A stretch of DNA of 64,000 nucleotides from UBA2166 sp964463965 (GCA_964463965.1 CAYXED010000001.1:361516-425515); one strand, 5' to 3'; positions 9,303-20,100 are shown, counted from the stretch's first letter. Made by a program: numbers and translations. Notes: generated by a model not told the origin, from the sequence alone.

Positions 9303-11059
9303 CGCTCTTCTCCTTCGTGAACACTATCTTCACGGACTTCCTGAAGCTGCCCACCAAATTCATCTAAAAGCATGCGAACTGATGGATCTGTAAGAGTTTG
9401 ATCATGCAAATCTTGTTCATGTTTTTTATGTTTCTCTTGAGTTAAGTCTCCAATTGTCTTAACTGGATCAGGAGACTTTGTAAGACGAACAAATTTCAAC
9501 TCAATTGGCCTTCCACAAACTGATTCACACACCTTCTGTACATATCGCTGATTATCCTCACGAGCCATCACTTCACGACACATATCACGGCTTTCTGAAA
9601 ACCCTATCAACACAATCCCATTTTCAACCTTAATCGGAGCACCCGCCTCAAGGTACGTCGCAAGATTAGGTTTCTCTCTGCCCACTCGCTCAACAAGATC
9701 TGTCCAGTCAATCGTAAATGTTTCACCAACCCGTGTCTTTTTATCCTCCGAAACAGCCTGAGGCTTAAGAGGTTTTGGCGATTGCCCGCGGCGGGCAGCC
9801 ATTTGATCCCTTGAAGGATTCCCTTGAGACCTCCTTTTCGAAGCCTCGAAATCCCTACTTGGCGGAGACGGTTGCATGATAACCGATGAGCCCTTTGCAC
9901 GCGAGACTTCCTGGCGTGTTGTTCGCTTGGCATCCATCTCCGCATCTGAATCGTCGCGAGAACCTGCCAACAGTTCAAGCTTGCATATTTTGATCACTGC
10001 CATTTCCAAGACATAATTTCCAAATTCAGTATGCCTAAAACTATCTTGCGTGTGGATTAAAGTATCAAAAATCTCCTGCAAGTTTTCCACAGTTAAAGCT
10101 TTGATCGCTGCCTCTCCATCCCTATCTAACACCTCCGATGTATTCAGGCGAGAGAGCGAACTTGGAGACACTTTCATCACAATCAGTGCTCGCACATCCT
10201 CAATGAGATCACACAAAAAACGTGAGAGGTTCCCTCCTTGATCTCCAACAGCCCAAACCACTTCAAGCGCTTTTGCGGCATCCCGGGCTACCACTGCCTG
10301 AATCATTTCTCGTCGAAGTTCAGAAGGAATATTTCCAAGGACAATATCCACATCAGAATCCTCAACAGCCTCCCCAGAAAATGAAATAACTTGATCAAGA
10401 AGACTTAACGCGTCTCTCAAACTTCCATCGGCGGCATTTGCAATCGTTTGTATACCACGATCACTCATTGTAATGGTCTCTTCAGTCATAATATGGCGTA
10501 AATGATCGGCAATCGTTGTAACCGATAATCGGCGAAACTGAAACGTCTGGCAGCGTGACAAAACCGTTTCCGGCAAAGACTCTCGTTCTGTTGTTGCAAA
10601 AACAAAAATTACGTGAGCAGGTGGCTCCTCTAAAGTCTTCAAGAAAGCATTAAATGCAGCCTTTGAAAGCATATGAATTTCATCAATAATATAAACACGG
10701 CGCCTGCCTGTTGTAGGAGCAGTAACCATAGCCTCCTGAAGCTGGCGGACATTCTCAACACCTGTCTCTGTTGCAGCATCAATTTCAATGACATCAAACG
10801 AATGCCCTTTTAAAATTTCTATACAACTATGACATTCCCCACACGGAGCTGGCGTTGGGCCACGATCACAATTTAGTCCCTTAGCCAAGATTCTGGCCAC
10901 CGTTGTTTTTCCTGTCCCTCGCATACCAGAGAATAAGTACGCATGCGCAACACGTTGTTCTTGAATTGCGTGCGTTAAAGTTTGCACCACGTGGGGTTGC
11001 CCTACCACATCAGAAAACACCATAGGGCGCCATTTTCTTGCTAAAACTTGATAATCCAT
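9299..11059 (-). CDS. dnaX: DNA polymerase III subunit gamma/tau
   Basis: Clamp-loader ATPase of the replicative polymerase, 586 residues from the ATG at 11057-11059. The open frame continues upstream to 11281, but that part overlaps the SRP RNA and a tRNA-Ser gene and is not coding. The start MDYQVLARKWRP is the family start. Visible motifs are Walker A GMRGTGKT (45-52), the zinc cysteines C64/C73/C76/C79, the Walker B region IIDEIHML, and SRC with the trans-acting arginine. A basic, low-complexity linker precedes a C-terminal tau-like domain. No canonical A-AAA-AAG slippery heptamer was found in the linker, so a separate gamma form is not evident. Confidence 0.96.
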   Translation of the reverse strand: MDYQVLARKWRPMVFSDVVGQPHVVQTLTHAIQEQRVAHAYLFSGMRGTGKTTVARILAKGLNCDRGPTPAPCGECHSCIEILKGHSFDVIEIDAATETGVENVRQLQEAMVTAPTTGRRRVYIIDEIHMLSKAAFNAFLKTLEEPPAHVIFVFATTERESLPETVLSRCQTFQFRRLSVTTIADHLRHIMTEETITMSDRGIQTIANAADGSLRDALSLLDQVISFSGEAVEDSDVDIVLGNIPSELRREMIQAVVARDAAKALEVVWAVGDQGGNLSRFLCDLIEDVRALIVMKVSPSSLSRLNTSEVLDRDGEAAIKALTVENLQEIFDTLIHTQDSFRHTEFGNYVLEMAVIKICKLELLAGSRDDSDAEMDAKRTTRQEVSRAKGSSVIMQPSPPSRDFEASKRRSQGNPSRDQMAARRGQSPKPLKPQAVSEDKKTRVGETFTIDWTDLVERVGREKPNLATYLEAGAPIKVENGIVLIGFSESRDMCREVMAREDNQRYVQKVCESVCGRPIELKFVRLTKSPDPVKTIGDLTQEKHKKHEQDLHDQTLTDPSVRMLLDEFGGQLQEVREDSVHEGEER

Positions 11060-11071
11060 CACATGTAAGAA

Positions 11072-11168
11072 AAGGGCCAGGTGATCCTGCGGCACCCAAA
11101 CATCACTGTTTACCGCTGCTTCCTTCCGGACCTGACGGGGTTCACAGGTGCTCGTCGCACAGGGCCCA
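11072..11168 (-). ncRNA. ffs: Signal recognition particle RNA, 4.5S type
   Basis: The minus strand contains the invariant SRP domain IV hairpin, GTCAGGTCCGGAAGGAAGCA, with its GGAA tetraloop and the asymmetric internal loop that binds Ffh. The ends can pair: GGGCC near 11162-11166 with GGCCC near 11074-11078. This gives a roughly 95-nt 4.5S-type RNA lacking an Alu domain. It guides ribosomes translating membrane proteins to FtsY and Sec. It sits between tRNA-Ser(GGA) and dnaX, its 3' end about a dozen bases from the dnaX start codon. Exact ends are estimated from pairing. Confidence 0.92.
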
Positions 11169-11197
11169 GCCCTAGCTCTGTTATTGAGTCCAACAAA

Positions 11198-11287
<90 letters not shown>

Positions 11288-11354
11288 TTCTGACGCTACT
11301 CATAACATCCAACTACTAATGATACCACAGCACCGAATGAAAATTGGGTTGCGG

Positions 11355-11444
<90 letters not shown>

Positions 11445-11449
11445 TCAGG

Positions 11450-11956
11450 CTATATTGAACCAGGAATATTGCTCACAGCTTTTGGAGTTTGTTGCTCTCT
11501 ACAAGTCCGGAAGAACGATTGAAGCATTACCCGGCTTTCATGCTCACAAACTCCCCTTTCCACTACTACACGATGATTCAAGCGTGGCTCCTCTGGTATG
11601 TTAAAGACAGAGCCACAAGCTCCTGCCTTTGGATCCTCTGCGCCAAATACAAGGCGAGTAATCCTCGCATGCACAATAGCGCCAACACACATCACACAGG
11701 GCTCAAGCGTCGAATACAAAGAGGTCCCATTCAACCGCCACACCTGTAACTTTTCAGCTGCTCTCCGAATAGCAACAAGCTCAGCGTGTGCAGTAGGGTC
11801 CTGCCAAGACTCTCTAAAATTATGAGCCTTTGCAATAACCTCATTTTCATAGACAAGTACTGCAGCAATTGGCACCTCTCCCCGTGAAACCGCACATTGG
11901 GCTTCCTCCAAGGCTAGACGCATATAGAGTTCATCCTGAGCACTTGAAGTTATCAT
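11450..11956 (-). CDS. tadA: tRNA-specific adenosine deaminase
   Basis: Deaminates A34 to inosine in the anticodon of tRNA-Arg(ACG). A 168-residue zinc enzyme of the cytidine deaminase fold: zinc ligand and catalytic acid H57-A-E59 in PTAHAEL, and the PCVMC motif (Cys87, Cys90). I use the ATG at 11954-11956; an in-frame TTG nine codons upstream (11983) would add MGDCYSEFP, and neither has a good ribosome-binding site. It reads directly into the two tRNA-Ser genes, six bases from its stop codon, an arrangement often seen with the SRP RNA-dnaX locus. Confidence 0.95.
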   Translation of the reverse strand: MITSSAQDELYMRLALEEAQCAVSRGEVPIAAVLVYENEVIAKAHNFRESWQDPTAHAELVAIRRAAEKLQVWRLNGTSLYSTLEPCVMCVGAIVHARITRLVFGAEDPKAGACGSVFNIPEEPRLNHRVVVERGVCEHESRVMLQSFFRTCREQQTPKAVSNIPGSI

Positions 11957-12125
11957 CGGAAATTCAGAGTAACAATCCCCCAAAAGCCCGTCAAGACAGG
12001 AGATTAATCATTTAGTTGATATAATCAATCCCCCCATTATGTGGGGTTAAAAACCATCTTTTACCGATAAAATCACCCAATTACATACCTTCATTACAAC
12101 TCCAATTCATTTTCCTGCGCACAAA

Positions 12126-12962
12126 CTACTGAAGAAGCTTGATAAGATCCAAATGCTGCATGTACGTCGCCTGCATCATTGCCGTTAAGCCTCCCTTACT
12201 CCTTAACGTCCTGTCAGCACCGTACTGAAGTAACATAGTAACAACATCAATGTGGCCACCACCAACCGCCCAAATGAGCGGTGTTTCTCCAGCATCATCT
12301 ACTTGATCTACATCCACACCGTGATCCAATAAAGTTCTCACAGTTAAAACGTGCCCACGGGATGCTGCCACAATAAGAGGTGTTCGCCCATCACGCAAAC
12401 GAGTCCTCAGGTTTGCACCTTTGTAAAGAAGCAATTCCACAACATTGGCATGTCCGGCATATGATGCGGCAGTAAGTGCCGTCTTGCCAGTTCCACTAAC
12501 AGCCTCAATTTTAGAGCCATTTTCAAGAAGACGGATCACAACGTGAGAATCTCCTCCAAATGCTGCCTCCATAAGGGGTGTCCAACCATCATGAGAAGCC
12601 ACGTTTACACCGGCACCAGATTTAAGCAGAAGATTCACTACATCTGAGTTCTGAGCCCCTATAGCCCACATCAATGCTGTTCCTCCGCCTTCATCTCCCT
12701 TGTCTACTTCCGCACCATGTCGAAGCAACATCTCAACCATATCGATGTTCCCAACATAAGCAGCAATCATCAAAGCAGATTTTCCGTGTTGACCAACTGC
12801 ATTAACGTTTGCCCCTTTCCGAACCAACAAATCTATCCGATCGGTATCGTTCTGTTGTGTAGCAAGAATCAAATCTGTATCTAGCGATGTATTAACCTCT
12901 GAAAATGCATTATTAATAAGACAAACCTGCATGAACACAAACAGTGTTACTATCCGAAGCAT
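12126..12962 (-). CDS. Exported ankyrin-repeat protein
   Basis: A 278-residue protein. The ATG at 12960-12962 is preceded by AAAGGAGA at good spacing. A Sec signal peptide (hydrophobic, ending near NNAFSEV) leads into seven to eight consecutive ankyrin repeats covering the rest of the protein, each with the pattern G-x-T-A/P-L-x-x-A and a V/I-V-x-x-L-L-x-x-G-A/V helix (for example KSALMIAAYVGN, GTALMWAIGAQN, WTPLMEAAFGGD, ETPLIWAVGGGH). It is therefore a periplasmic ankyrin scaffold with no other domain. Function unknown; protein-protein binding is the family role. It is monocistronic, between tadA and a long intergenic region. Confidence 0.9.
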   Translation of the reverse strand: MLRIVTLFVFMQVCLINNAFSEVNTSLDTDLILATQQNDTDRIDLLVRKGANVNAVGQHGKSALMIAAYVGNIDMVEMLLRHGAEVDKGDEGGGTALMWAIGAQNSDVVNLLLKSGAGVNVASHDGWTPLMEAAFGGDSHVVIRLLENGSKIEAVSGTGKTALTAASYAGHANVVELLLYKGANLRTRLRDGRTPLIVAASRGHVLTVRTLLDHGVDVDQVDDAGETPLIWAVGGGHIDVVTMLLQYGADRTLRSKGGLTAMMQATYMQHLDLIKLLQ

Positions 12963-13292
12963 CAAAGATTCTCCTTTAAAGACTACTTTTATGGAGACCT
13001 GACTAGACCACGACCAATCGCAATTAAGCGCTTAGGCTAACCCTATAAATCGATAAGCACAGAATCATCTATTTTTTTCCTACACCTTTGATAGTCAATA
13101 CTGCCAATATACAATATTGACATCTTAAAATACCCCAAAAAGGCCGCCAAAAAATACTTTTTTTGATGCTGTATAACGACTCACATAATTTGGCATATTG
13201 AAGCAGGAAAATATGTGATAGTATTTTGGAGGCCGTTGAATAATACCTAAATGTAAGAATGAAGACACTCACAATGAGAGGCACAGGAGACG
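12963..13292. other. Divergent intergenic region, no gene seen
   Basis: About 330 bases between the minus-strand ankyrin gene and the plus-strand DUF3105 gene. It is AT-rich and holds no convincing open frame or RNA gene. A perfect 6-bp inverted repeat, CAATAT-ACA-ATATTG (13105-13119), lies in the middle and could be an operator. No promoter with both a good -35 and a good -10 was identified on either strand. Confidence 0.5.
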
Positions 13293-13934
13293 ATGAGACC
13301 ACTCTGCATTACACTCCAGTTAAATAAATTAAGGCTACATGTTGCACTAGGCAGCTTTATTACTGCACTTGCATTCGCATTTAGTTCTATCGCAATGGCC
13401 GATGCGCTACCAGGCACGCTACTACCCTCTCTTGGAAATGCGCATGTCGAATCCGTTGATAGCCCTCACGTACCCTATAACAGTAATCCCCCAACATCAG
13501 GGCCTCATTTAAAATATGTCGCCAGATGGGACATCCACTCTCAACCAATCCCAAGAGAACTTCAGGTACACAACCTCGAAGACGGAGGAGTACTGATTCA
13601 GTACAATTGCCCAAAACCATGTCCTGAACTTGTCACTCAATTGGAAAATATTTTCAAAACATATCGCCAAAAAGCCAACGAAGAAATACCGGAGCATGTA
13701 CGACAAAAGAACCCCTATTTACGTAGCAGATACCACCACCTTGTTCTTGCTCCCTATCCAGACATGGCCGCCAAAATTGCCTTAACAGCTTGGCAACGCA
13801 TTGATAAACTCGACAAGTACGATGAGCAACGCATTATTAGTTTCATTGAGGCCTACGTAGGAATAGATCATCATCCCCCGAGAAAGTTTCCCAAGCCTCA
13901 GTTACCCGAGGGTTTCACCCTTCCACCACCATAA
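13293..13934 (+). CDS. DUF3105 family exported protein
   Basis: A 213-residue protein with an N-terminal signal/anchor segment (about residues 15-35, ending ...SSIAMADA). The DUF3105 domain follows, recognised by YNSNPPTSGPHL near residue 70 and HNLEDGGVLIQYNC near residue 102, with conserved histidines and a later LAPYPDM...ALTAWQ segment. Biochemical function is unknown for the family; the conserved His/Cys residues could bind metal. An AGGAG lies three bases before the ATG, closer than usual. A second conserved histidine cluster (DHHPP) is near the C-terminus. Confidence 0.85.
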   Translation: MRPLCITLQLNKLRLHVALGSFITALAFAFSSIAMADALPGTLLPSLGNAHVESVDSPHVPYNSNPPTSGPHLKYVARWDIHSQPIPRELQVHNLEDGGVLIQYNCPKPCPELVTQLENIFKTYRQKANEEIPEHVRQKNPYLRSRYHHLVLAPYPDMAAKIALTAWQRIDKLDKYDEQRIISFIEAYVGIDHHPPRKFPKPQLPEGFTLPPP

Positions 13935-14011
13935 AATTTCTATACACTGGCAACCTATGCTAACTGCTGGCGAACTATCTTCACTTGATTCTAAAAAGAA
14001 GGAGAATGCCA

Positions 14012-14338
14012 ATGCCAAAACCTCAGTATCACATCTTTGTATGCACTAACACACGTCCACCAGGCCACCCTAAAGGGTCATGTGGAGAAAAAGGTTCTGA
14101 AGACCTTTTCATGAATTTCACGATGGGCCTCATCGAACGCAATATGATGGGGAAAGCGATGGTGACGGGAGCCGCATGTCTTGGCCTCTGTGACAGGGGA
14201 GTATCCGTTGTAATCTACCCTGAAGGCACCTGGTATCAACAAGTGGGTGAAGCTGATATAGCAGAGATTCTTGATGAACACATTGGGAAAGGCACCCCAG
14301 TTGAAAGACTGAAAATGCCTGATGATTACTGGGGATAA
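14012..14338 (+). CDS. Thioredoxin-like [2Fe-2S] ferredoxin
   Basis: A 108-residue protein of the thioredoxin-fold [2Fe-2S] ferredoxin family. The start at 14012 is chosen because AAGGAG lies seven bases upstream; two earlier in-frame ATGs (13985, 14006) are less well placed. The four cluster cysteines are visible: one in IFVCTNT, one twelve residues later in KGSC, and a pair in AACLGLC (C-x3-C). The SVVIYPEGTWY segment is typical of the family. It likely serves as a small electron carrier. Its neighbours (moaB, nadB) do not show a specific partner. Confidence 0.92.
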   Translation: MPKPQYHIFVCTNTRPPGHPKGSCGEKGSEDLFMNFTMGLIERNMMGKAMVTGAACLGLCDRGVSVVIYPEGTWYQQVGEADIAEILDEHIGKGTPVERLKMPDDYWG

Positions 14339-14426
14339 ATAATAAGAGAAAAGACAGTGCATCGCCCTGAAGCCTCTCGCATTTATTCTCTAGCTGCCCC
14401 TTGATCCTGGCATAGGTCCGTTAACT

Positions 14427-14930
14427 ATGAGCCACTCAGAACACAAAGCACAAGCTCAGAAAAAGATTTGCTGCGCTGTGATCACGTGCAGTGACTCGAG
14501 AACCCATGATTCTGATATGAGTGGAAAAACAATTATGCAGTTACTTGAGCGAGAAGAGCATCTAGTTGATAATTATCAAATTGTTAAAGATGAACCATCC
14601 CTCATCAGAAGCACCCTAGAGGACATATTACAATTGCCAACCATGCAAGCCGTTATCATCACCGGTGGAACTGGCATCTCAAAAAGAGATTCGACCTATG
14701 AAACGATTATTTCACTTCTCGAGAAACGGCTTGATGGATTTGGAGAACTCTTTCGAGTCTTAAGCTATGAACAAATTGGTTCGGCAGCAATCATGAGTCG
14801 AGCAACTGCTGGTATTGCAAGAGGAAAAGTAGTTTTTTCAATACCAGGTTCTCAAAAAGCGGTTAGTCTTGCAATGGAAAAACTAATTCTTCCAGAACTT
14901 CCACATATTGTCAGTGAAATCAATCGGTAA
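14427..14930 (+). CDS. moaB: Molybdenum cofactor biosynthesis protein MoaB (MPT adenylyltransferase family)
   Basis: A 167-residue MoaB/MogA-fold protein that binds molybdopterin and, in many bacteria, adenylates it before molybdate insertion. Family landmarks are the start CCAVITCSDSRTHDSDMSG, the MPT-binding loop VIITGGTGISKRDSTYE, and SYEQIGSAAIMSRATAG followed by FSIPGSQKAV. Length is normal. No ribosome-binding site is obvious. Its presence indicates molybdoenzymes elsewhere in the genome. Confidence 0.94.
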   Translation: MSHSEHKAQAQKKICCAVITCSDSRTHDSDMSGKTIMQLLEREEHLVDNYQIVKDEPSLIRSTLEDILQLPTMQAVIITGGTGISKRDSTYETIISLLEKRLDGFGELFRVLSYEQIGSAAIMSRATAGIARGKVVFSIPGSQKAVSLAMEKLILPELPHIVSEINR

Positions 14931-14934
14931 CATA

Positions 14935-15555
14935 ATGTTATATAAACTGCATCGTTTTATCCGCTTAATAAGCTCGCAATATTTATCAGTGAGTTCCATA
15001 TTGAAAAGTGTAGTCACCATCGCCCTACTAGCCTCATACACCATAGTTTTTCCTGTAGAAAATGATACATCAGACCATAGCGATCCAGAAGTGATAGGCA
15101 TGCAGTTTCTTCTCCCAGAATTTATACCTGGATGCAAATCACGCCCCAATATTCAAAGTGAAGATGATGCGGCCCGTCTCCGGCGCCTCGACACAGTTGT
15201 TGAAAACCTACGTGTATGGTACGAACAGAAAGACATAAAGGCACTGAAAAATATTTTCACGCCCTTGGAATCCTCCACAATGTTGCTACAAGCGATACAA
15301 AAAGATGCCAAAACATACAACACAATTTCTCTCACCTTTTCAATTGATCGAATCCTAATCACACAACAACAAGACTTTGCTGTCCACTTACGCTGGGAAG
15401 GTACTTGGAAAGCACCTGAACAAGAAGCCCCACTACGCGCACGAGGCCTATCAGTATTTAAATTTACAGGTGATCAACAGATCATGCTCCAGGGCATTGA
15501 TGGAGACAGTCCTTTCGGCATCGATCAACAAAATGCTCCAGGAGCGTCAACCTAA
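14935..15555 (+). CDS. Exported hypothetical protein, NTF2/SnoaL-like
   Basis: A 206-residue protein. I place the start at the ATG at 14935, just after the moaB stop, because the longer frame would overlap moaB. A hydrophobic segment around residues 20-40 (SVVTIALLASYTIVF) looks like an uncleaved or weak signal. The C-terminal half, from RLRRLDTVVENLRVWYEQKD through VHLRWEGTWKAP, has the helix-then-curved-sheet pattern of NTF2/SnoaL-type domains, a fold assigned here by appearance only. No catalytic residues recognised. Probably co-transcribed with moaB and nadB. Confidence 0.65.
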   Translation: MLYKLHRFIRLISSQYLSVSSILKSVVTIALLASYTIVFPVENDTSDHSDPEVIGMQFLLPEFIPGCKSRPNIQSEDDAARLRRLDTVVENLRVWYEQKDIKALKNIFTPLESSTMLLQAIQKDAKTYNTISLTFSIDRILITQQQDFAVHLRWEGTWKAPEQEAPLRARGLSVFKFTGDQQIMLQGIDGDSPFGIDQQNAPGAST

Positions 15556-15596
15556 GAAGGACATACGGGACTCCCGATATATCCTACCTCTCGTCA

Positions 15597-17123
15597 ATGT
15601 TACAGACTGACTTTCTCATTCTTGGTAGTGGTATTGCTGGATTACGTGGGGCAATAACACTGGCGAAAAACCACCGTGTCATAGTAATCAGCAAAGGAAA
15701 GTTACTTGAAAGCAGTTCACTATACGCACAAGGTGGCATTGCCGTACCTCTGGATGATGATGATGTAACTATCCATTATGACGACACAATCAAAGCAGGG
15801 TCTGGCCTCTCCTCAACAGAGGCAGTAAATATTCTTGTACAAGAAGGAAAAGCTGTTGTTCAAGAACTCATCGATTGGGGCGCCAAATTTGACATGGAAA
15901 ACACTACATGGGCATTCGCAAAAGAAGCGGCTCATAGTCAAAATCGCGTCATACATGCTGGAGGAGATGCAACAGGACGTGAAGTCATGCACACATTATT
16001 CCGTGAAGCTAGCCGTTACCCTAACATCATCTGGCAAGGAGGATTATTTGGAATAGACCTCATTCTCGAGGATGGAATATGTAAAGGAATTACAGTACTT
16101 GAAGAGTCAACGGGTAATATTTTTTCTATAAGAGCACGTGCTGTACTTTTAGCCACAGGGGGGTCGGGCCAAGTTTATGCGAGAACCACAAACCCAATGA
16201 ACGCAACGGGAGATGGAATCGCGATGGCCTACCGCGCAGCCGCTAAAATTGAAGACCTTGAGTTTGTACAGTTTCATCCTACTACACTATGCTACCCTTC
16301 CAGCCCTCAATTTCTTATCTCGGAGGCTATGCGAGGGGAAGGGGCAATCCTTAAAACAATAACAGGCGAGCACTTTATGTCTCGATACCATAGCGCTGCA
16401 GACCTGGCTCCACGAGACATTGTAACAAGAGCACTATGGGAAGAAAGTCAGAAGACAGGTATTGGATATGTCTTGCTAGACATTACTCATCGTGACCCAC
16501 ATTATGTAAGAAACAGATTTCCAACAATTTACTCAACATGCCTTAAATATGGTCTCGACATCACTACGACTGCAATCCCCGTGTTCCCCAGCGCACACTA
16601 CATGATGGGCGGAGTATCGACCGACGTAATGGGTGCCACGACAATTCCAGGCCTATACGCTGCAGGCGAAGTAGCATGCAACGGCATCCATGGAGCCAAT
16701 CGCCTAGCTAGTAATTCGTTATTGGAAGGGCTAGTTTTTGGAAAACGAGCCGCTCAAAATGCTCTTTCATTTAACCCTGACTCCATATATCACACTGACA
16801 CGATCAACTCTCAAACTGCAGGCACCCTCTACTTAGATAAAAATAGTCTTTCAAACAAGCCAACCCAACAAATACAAACAGACCTGCAGGCTATTATGTG
16901 GGCAAAGGTTGGCATTGTCAGAGAGAAGACTACGCTGCGTGAAGCGGCAGAACAGCTAAACGAATGGAAGAACAAGCTAGGGATCCCATCAAGTAACCGC
17001 AAAAGCCTCGAGCTTGAGAACCTCATTACGGTTGCGCAATGTATTACAAAAGCTGCCCTCTCACGAAAAGAGAGTATCGGAGCCCACTACCGAACTGACT
17101 TCCCTAACAAAACCCAATTCTAA
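15597..17123 (+). CDS. nadB: L-aspartate oxidase
   Basis: A 508-residue FAD enzyme that oxidises L-aspartate to iminoaspartate, the first step of de novo NAD synthesis. The dinucleotide fold ILGSGIAGLRGA is at the N-terminus, followed by SSLYAQGGIA, the substrate and FAD contacts EFVQFHPTTL, HYMMGGVSTD and the GANRLASNSLLEGLVFG signature, all characteristic of NadB in contrast to succinate dehydrogenase. The C-terminal helical domain is shorter than in some relatives but in range. It lies 41 bases after the preceding gene, on the same strand; nadA and nadC are not in the window. Confidence 0.96.
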   Translation: MLQTDFLILGSGIAGLRGAITLAKNHRVIVISKGKLLESSSLYAQGGIAVPLDDDDVTIHYDDTIKAGSGLSSTEAVNILVQEGKAVVQELIDWGAKFDMENTTWAFAKEAAHSQNRVIHAGGDATGREVMHTLFREASRYPNIIWQGGLFGIDLILEDGICKGITVLEESTGNIFSIRARAVLLATGGSGQVYARTTNPMNATGDGIAMAYRAAAKIEDLEFVQFHPTTLCYPSSPQFLISEAMRGEGAILKTITGEHFMSRYHSAADLAPRDIVTRALWEESQKTGIGYVLLDITHRDPHYVRNRFPTIYSTCLKYGLDITTTAIPVFPSAHYMMGGVSTDVMGATTIPGLYAAGEVACNGIHGANRLASNSLLEGLVFGKRAAQNALSFNPDSIYHTDTINSQTAGTLYLDKNSLSNKPTQQIQTDLQAIMWAKVGIVREKTTLREAAEQLNEWKNKLGIPSSNRKSLELENLITVAQCITKAALSRKESIGAHYRTDFPNKTQF

Positions 17124-17194
17124 GCACACGCGAAAGAGCAGGGACCCTCACCATAAAACTAGCAAGAAAATTTTAAAAACTTACGCCTTATCAC

Positions 17195-20100
17195 TCAAAC
17201 AGATACAGGTGGAGCTTCTGCAGCGCTATCCCCAGCCTCTGTCGTATCACCGATCGCCGTGGTATCCACAACTTCCTCTACCGGCAAATCCTGTTTAATG
17301 ACTTGAGTATCTCGATAGTCCCCCAGTCCAGTGCCTGCTGGGATAAGCCGACCAACGATCACATTCTCCTTTAATCCTACCAGGGGATCAACTTTTCCAT
17401 TAATTGCCGCTTCTGTAAGCACTCTCGTAGTTTCTTGGAACGATGCTGCAGATATAAAGCTTTCCGTGTTAAGCGCTGCTTTCGTGATCCCTAAGAGAAC
17501 AGGCTTCCCAGTTGGTGGTGCACCTTTTTGAGCTCTCACGCGCTCACTCTCCTCCTGAAAAGAAAAACGATCTACCTGACTCCCGGTTAAAAAGTCAGAA
17601 TCTCCAGAATCCTCAATCCTCACCTTACGAAGCATTTGCCTCACAATTGTTTCAATATGCTTATCGTTAATAACAACCCCTTGAAGACGATACACCTTCT
17701 GAACTCCATCGACCAAATATTTCTGCAGCTCTTTAGGACCTAACACATCAAGAATATCGTGAGGATCTGGCGACCCATCCATCAAAGGTTCTCCTGCCTG
17801 TACCCAGTCTCCTTCATGCACATTGACGTGCTTTCCTTTTGGAATATAGTACTCACGAACATCTCCTAAATCATTTTTGACTAGGATTTTTCTCATGCCT
17901 TTGACAAGACCGCCGTGTTCAACGACACCATCAATTTCACTAATCACTGCATGTTCTTTTGGTTTTCTTGCTTCAAAAAGCTCCGCGACTCTTGGCAGAC
18001 CTCCAGTAATGTCTTTAGTTTTTGTCGTCTCACGCGGTATTTTGACTAAAGCATCTCCTGGATAAACAGTCTCCCCCTTTTCCACAAGAATATGTGACCC
18101 AGATGGGAGAAGATATCGTGCTGCAGACGTTGTATTTGGCAACTTTGCAGTTTTCCCAGAATCATCTTTGATCGAAATTCTCGGCCTATATACAGTGCCA
18201 GGAATATCAAGAACAAGTTTTCTAGAAAGACCCGTAACTTCGTCAAGGACCTCTTTCATTGTAACCCCTTCGACCAAGTCACCAAACGCAATTTTACCTC
18301 CAACCTCAGTCAAAATAAGTAGCGAATAAGGATCCCACTCCACCAATTTTTGACCTGGTTGAACCACTACACCTTCTTCCATTTTTATTTTAGCGCCATA
18401 TATAACTGGGTATTTCTCTTTTTCACGCCCCTTATCGTCACACACCGCAATCTTTGCATTACGGTTCATAACAACCCAGTCACCTTCTTTATTTTTTACC
18501 GTCTTTAAATTTAAATACTTAAGGGTCCCGCCAGTTTTTGATTCCAAGACAGTTTTCTCAACAACCCTACTCGCAGTACCACCAATATGGAATGTCCGCA
18601 TTGTAAGCTGAGTACCAGGCTCACCTATTGACTGTGCTGCAATAACCCCAACCGGTTCCCCATTTTCAACAATTTCTCCACGAGCAAGATCTCTGCCATA
18701 ACATTTTTTACACACCCCACGACGAGATTGACAGGTAAGCACCGAACGAATATTAACCTCATCAATACCAGCATCTGTGATAGCTTTCACACGACTTTCG
18801 TCGACCTCTTCCCCTACTTCAACGATAATTTCCCCTGTCAGAGGATCACGAATATCTTCAGCAGCAATTCTACCTAAAATACGATCCTCAATGGGTTGGA
18901 TAATCTCTCCACCTTCCACCAAAGAGGTCACTTGAATTCTATCGATAGTCCCACAATCTTCTGCGCTAATGATTACATCCTGAGCAACATCAACAAGTCG
19001 TCGAGTCAAATATCCAGAGTTAGCAGTCTTTAATGCAGTATCTGCAAGCCCCTTTCGCGCACCATGCGTCGAAATAAAATACTGCAAGACAGTCAGCCCC
19101 TCACGAAAATTTGCTGTAATCGGCGTTTCAATAATCTCACCAGACGGCTTTGCCATTAAACCTCGCATACCGCCAAGCTGCCTAATCTGCTGCCCACTGC
19201 CTCGAGCCCCAGAATCAGTCATCATAAAAATTGGGTTGAATGCATCACTTTTGTCACCCTTTGCACTACCTTCAAGTTCTTCCTGCATCTCACTGGCAAC
19301 AAGTTCTGTGACATGGGCCCATATATCAATAACCTTGTTATAGCGTTCACCATTTGTGATGAGACCATCAGCATATTGATTTTGAATCTCAAGAACATCC
19401 CGCTCAGCTTCTCCAATCAAAGCTTTCTTTTTTGTAGGAATCAACATATCACCAATACAAATTGATACAGCAGCTTTGGTTGCATAAGAGAACCCAAGAT
19501 CTTTAATTTTATCAAGCAAAATTACTGTATCCATAAGCGGTGCGTGTCGGTAGCACAGATCAATTAATCCACCAACAGCCTTCTTAGTCATAAGAGCATT
19601 AGCTGCAGAAAAAGGTATTTCGGAAGGAAGAATTTCTCCCAAAATAATACGTCCCACAGTTGTATCAATCATCGCGTTGTTAATACGAACGCGAACTTTC
19701 GCATGCAATGCAACTTCATTAGCGTCATAAGCAATACGAACTTCTTCCGGATTAGAGAATACTTTCCCCTCACCTTGGGCTCCAGGCTCCTCCTTGGTAA
19801 GCCAGTAGCATCCCAACACCATATCCTGAGACGGAACTGCAATAGGTCTCCCATTCGCGGGTGCAAGAATATTGTGGACCGCAAGCATTAAAACACGACT
19901 CTCAATTTGAGCCTCAATTGATAAAGGCACATGGACCGCCATTTGATCACCATCAAAATCAGCATTAAAAGCCGCGCAAACTAAGGGGTGCAACTTAATT
20001 GCCTTCCCCTCAACCATTACAGGATCAAACGCTTGCAAACCGAGTCGATGAAGGGTAGGTGCTCTGTTAAGCATCACAGGATGTTCCCGAATAACCTCGT

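Noticed and set aside
9719..9760. Programmed frameshift site in dnaX
   Set aside because: The run in the linker is TAAAAAG, not the A-AAA-AAG heptamer, and no nearby stop-adjacent stem was evident.
13069..13302. 77-codon minus-strand frame in the intergenic region
   Set aside because: No ribosome-binding site or recognisable protein features; it overlaps the start of the DUF3105 gene.
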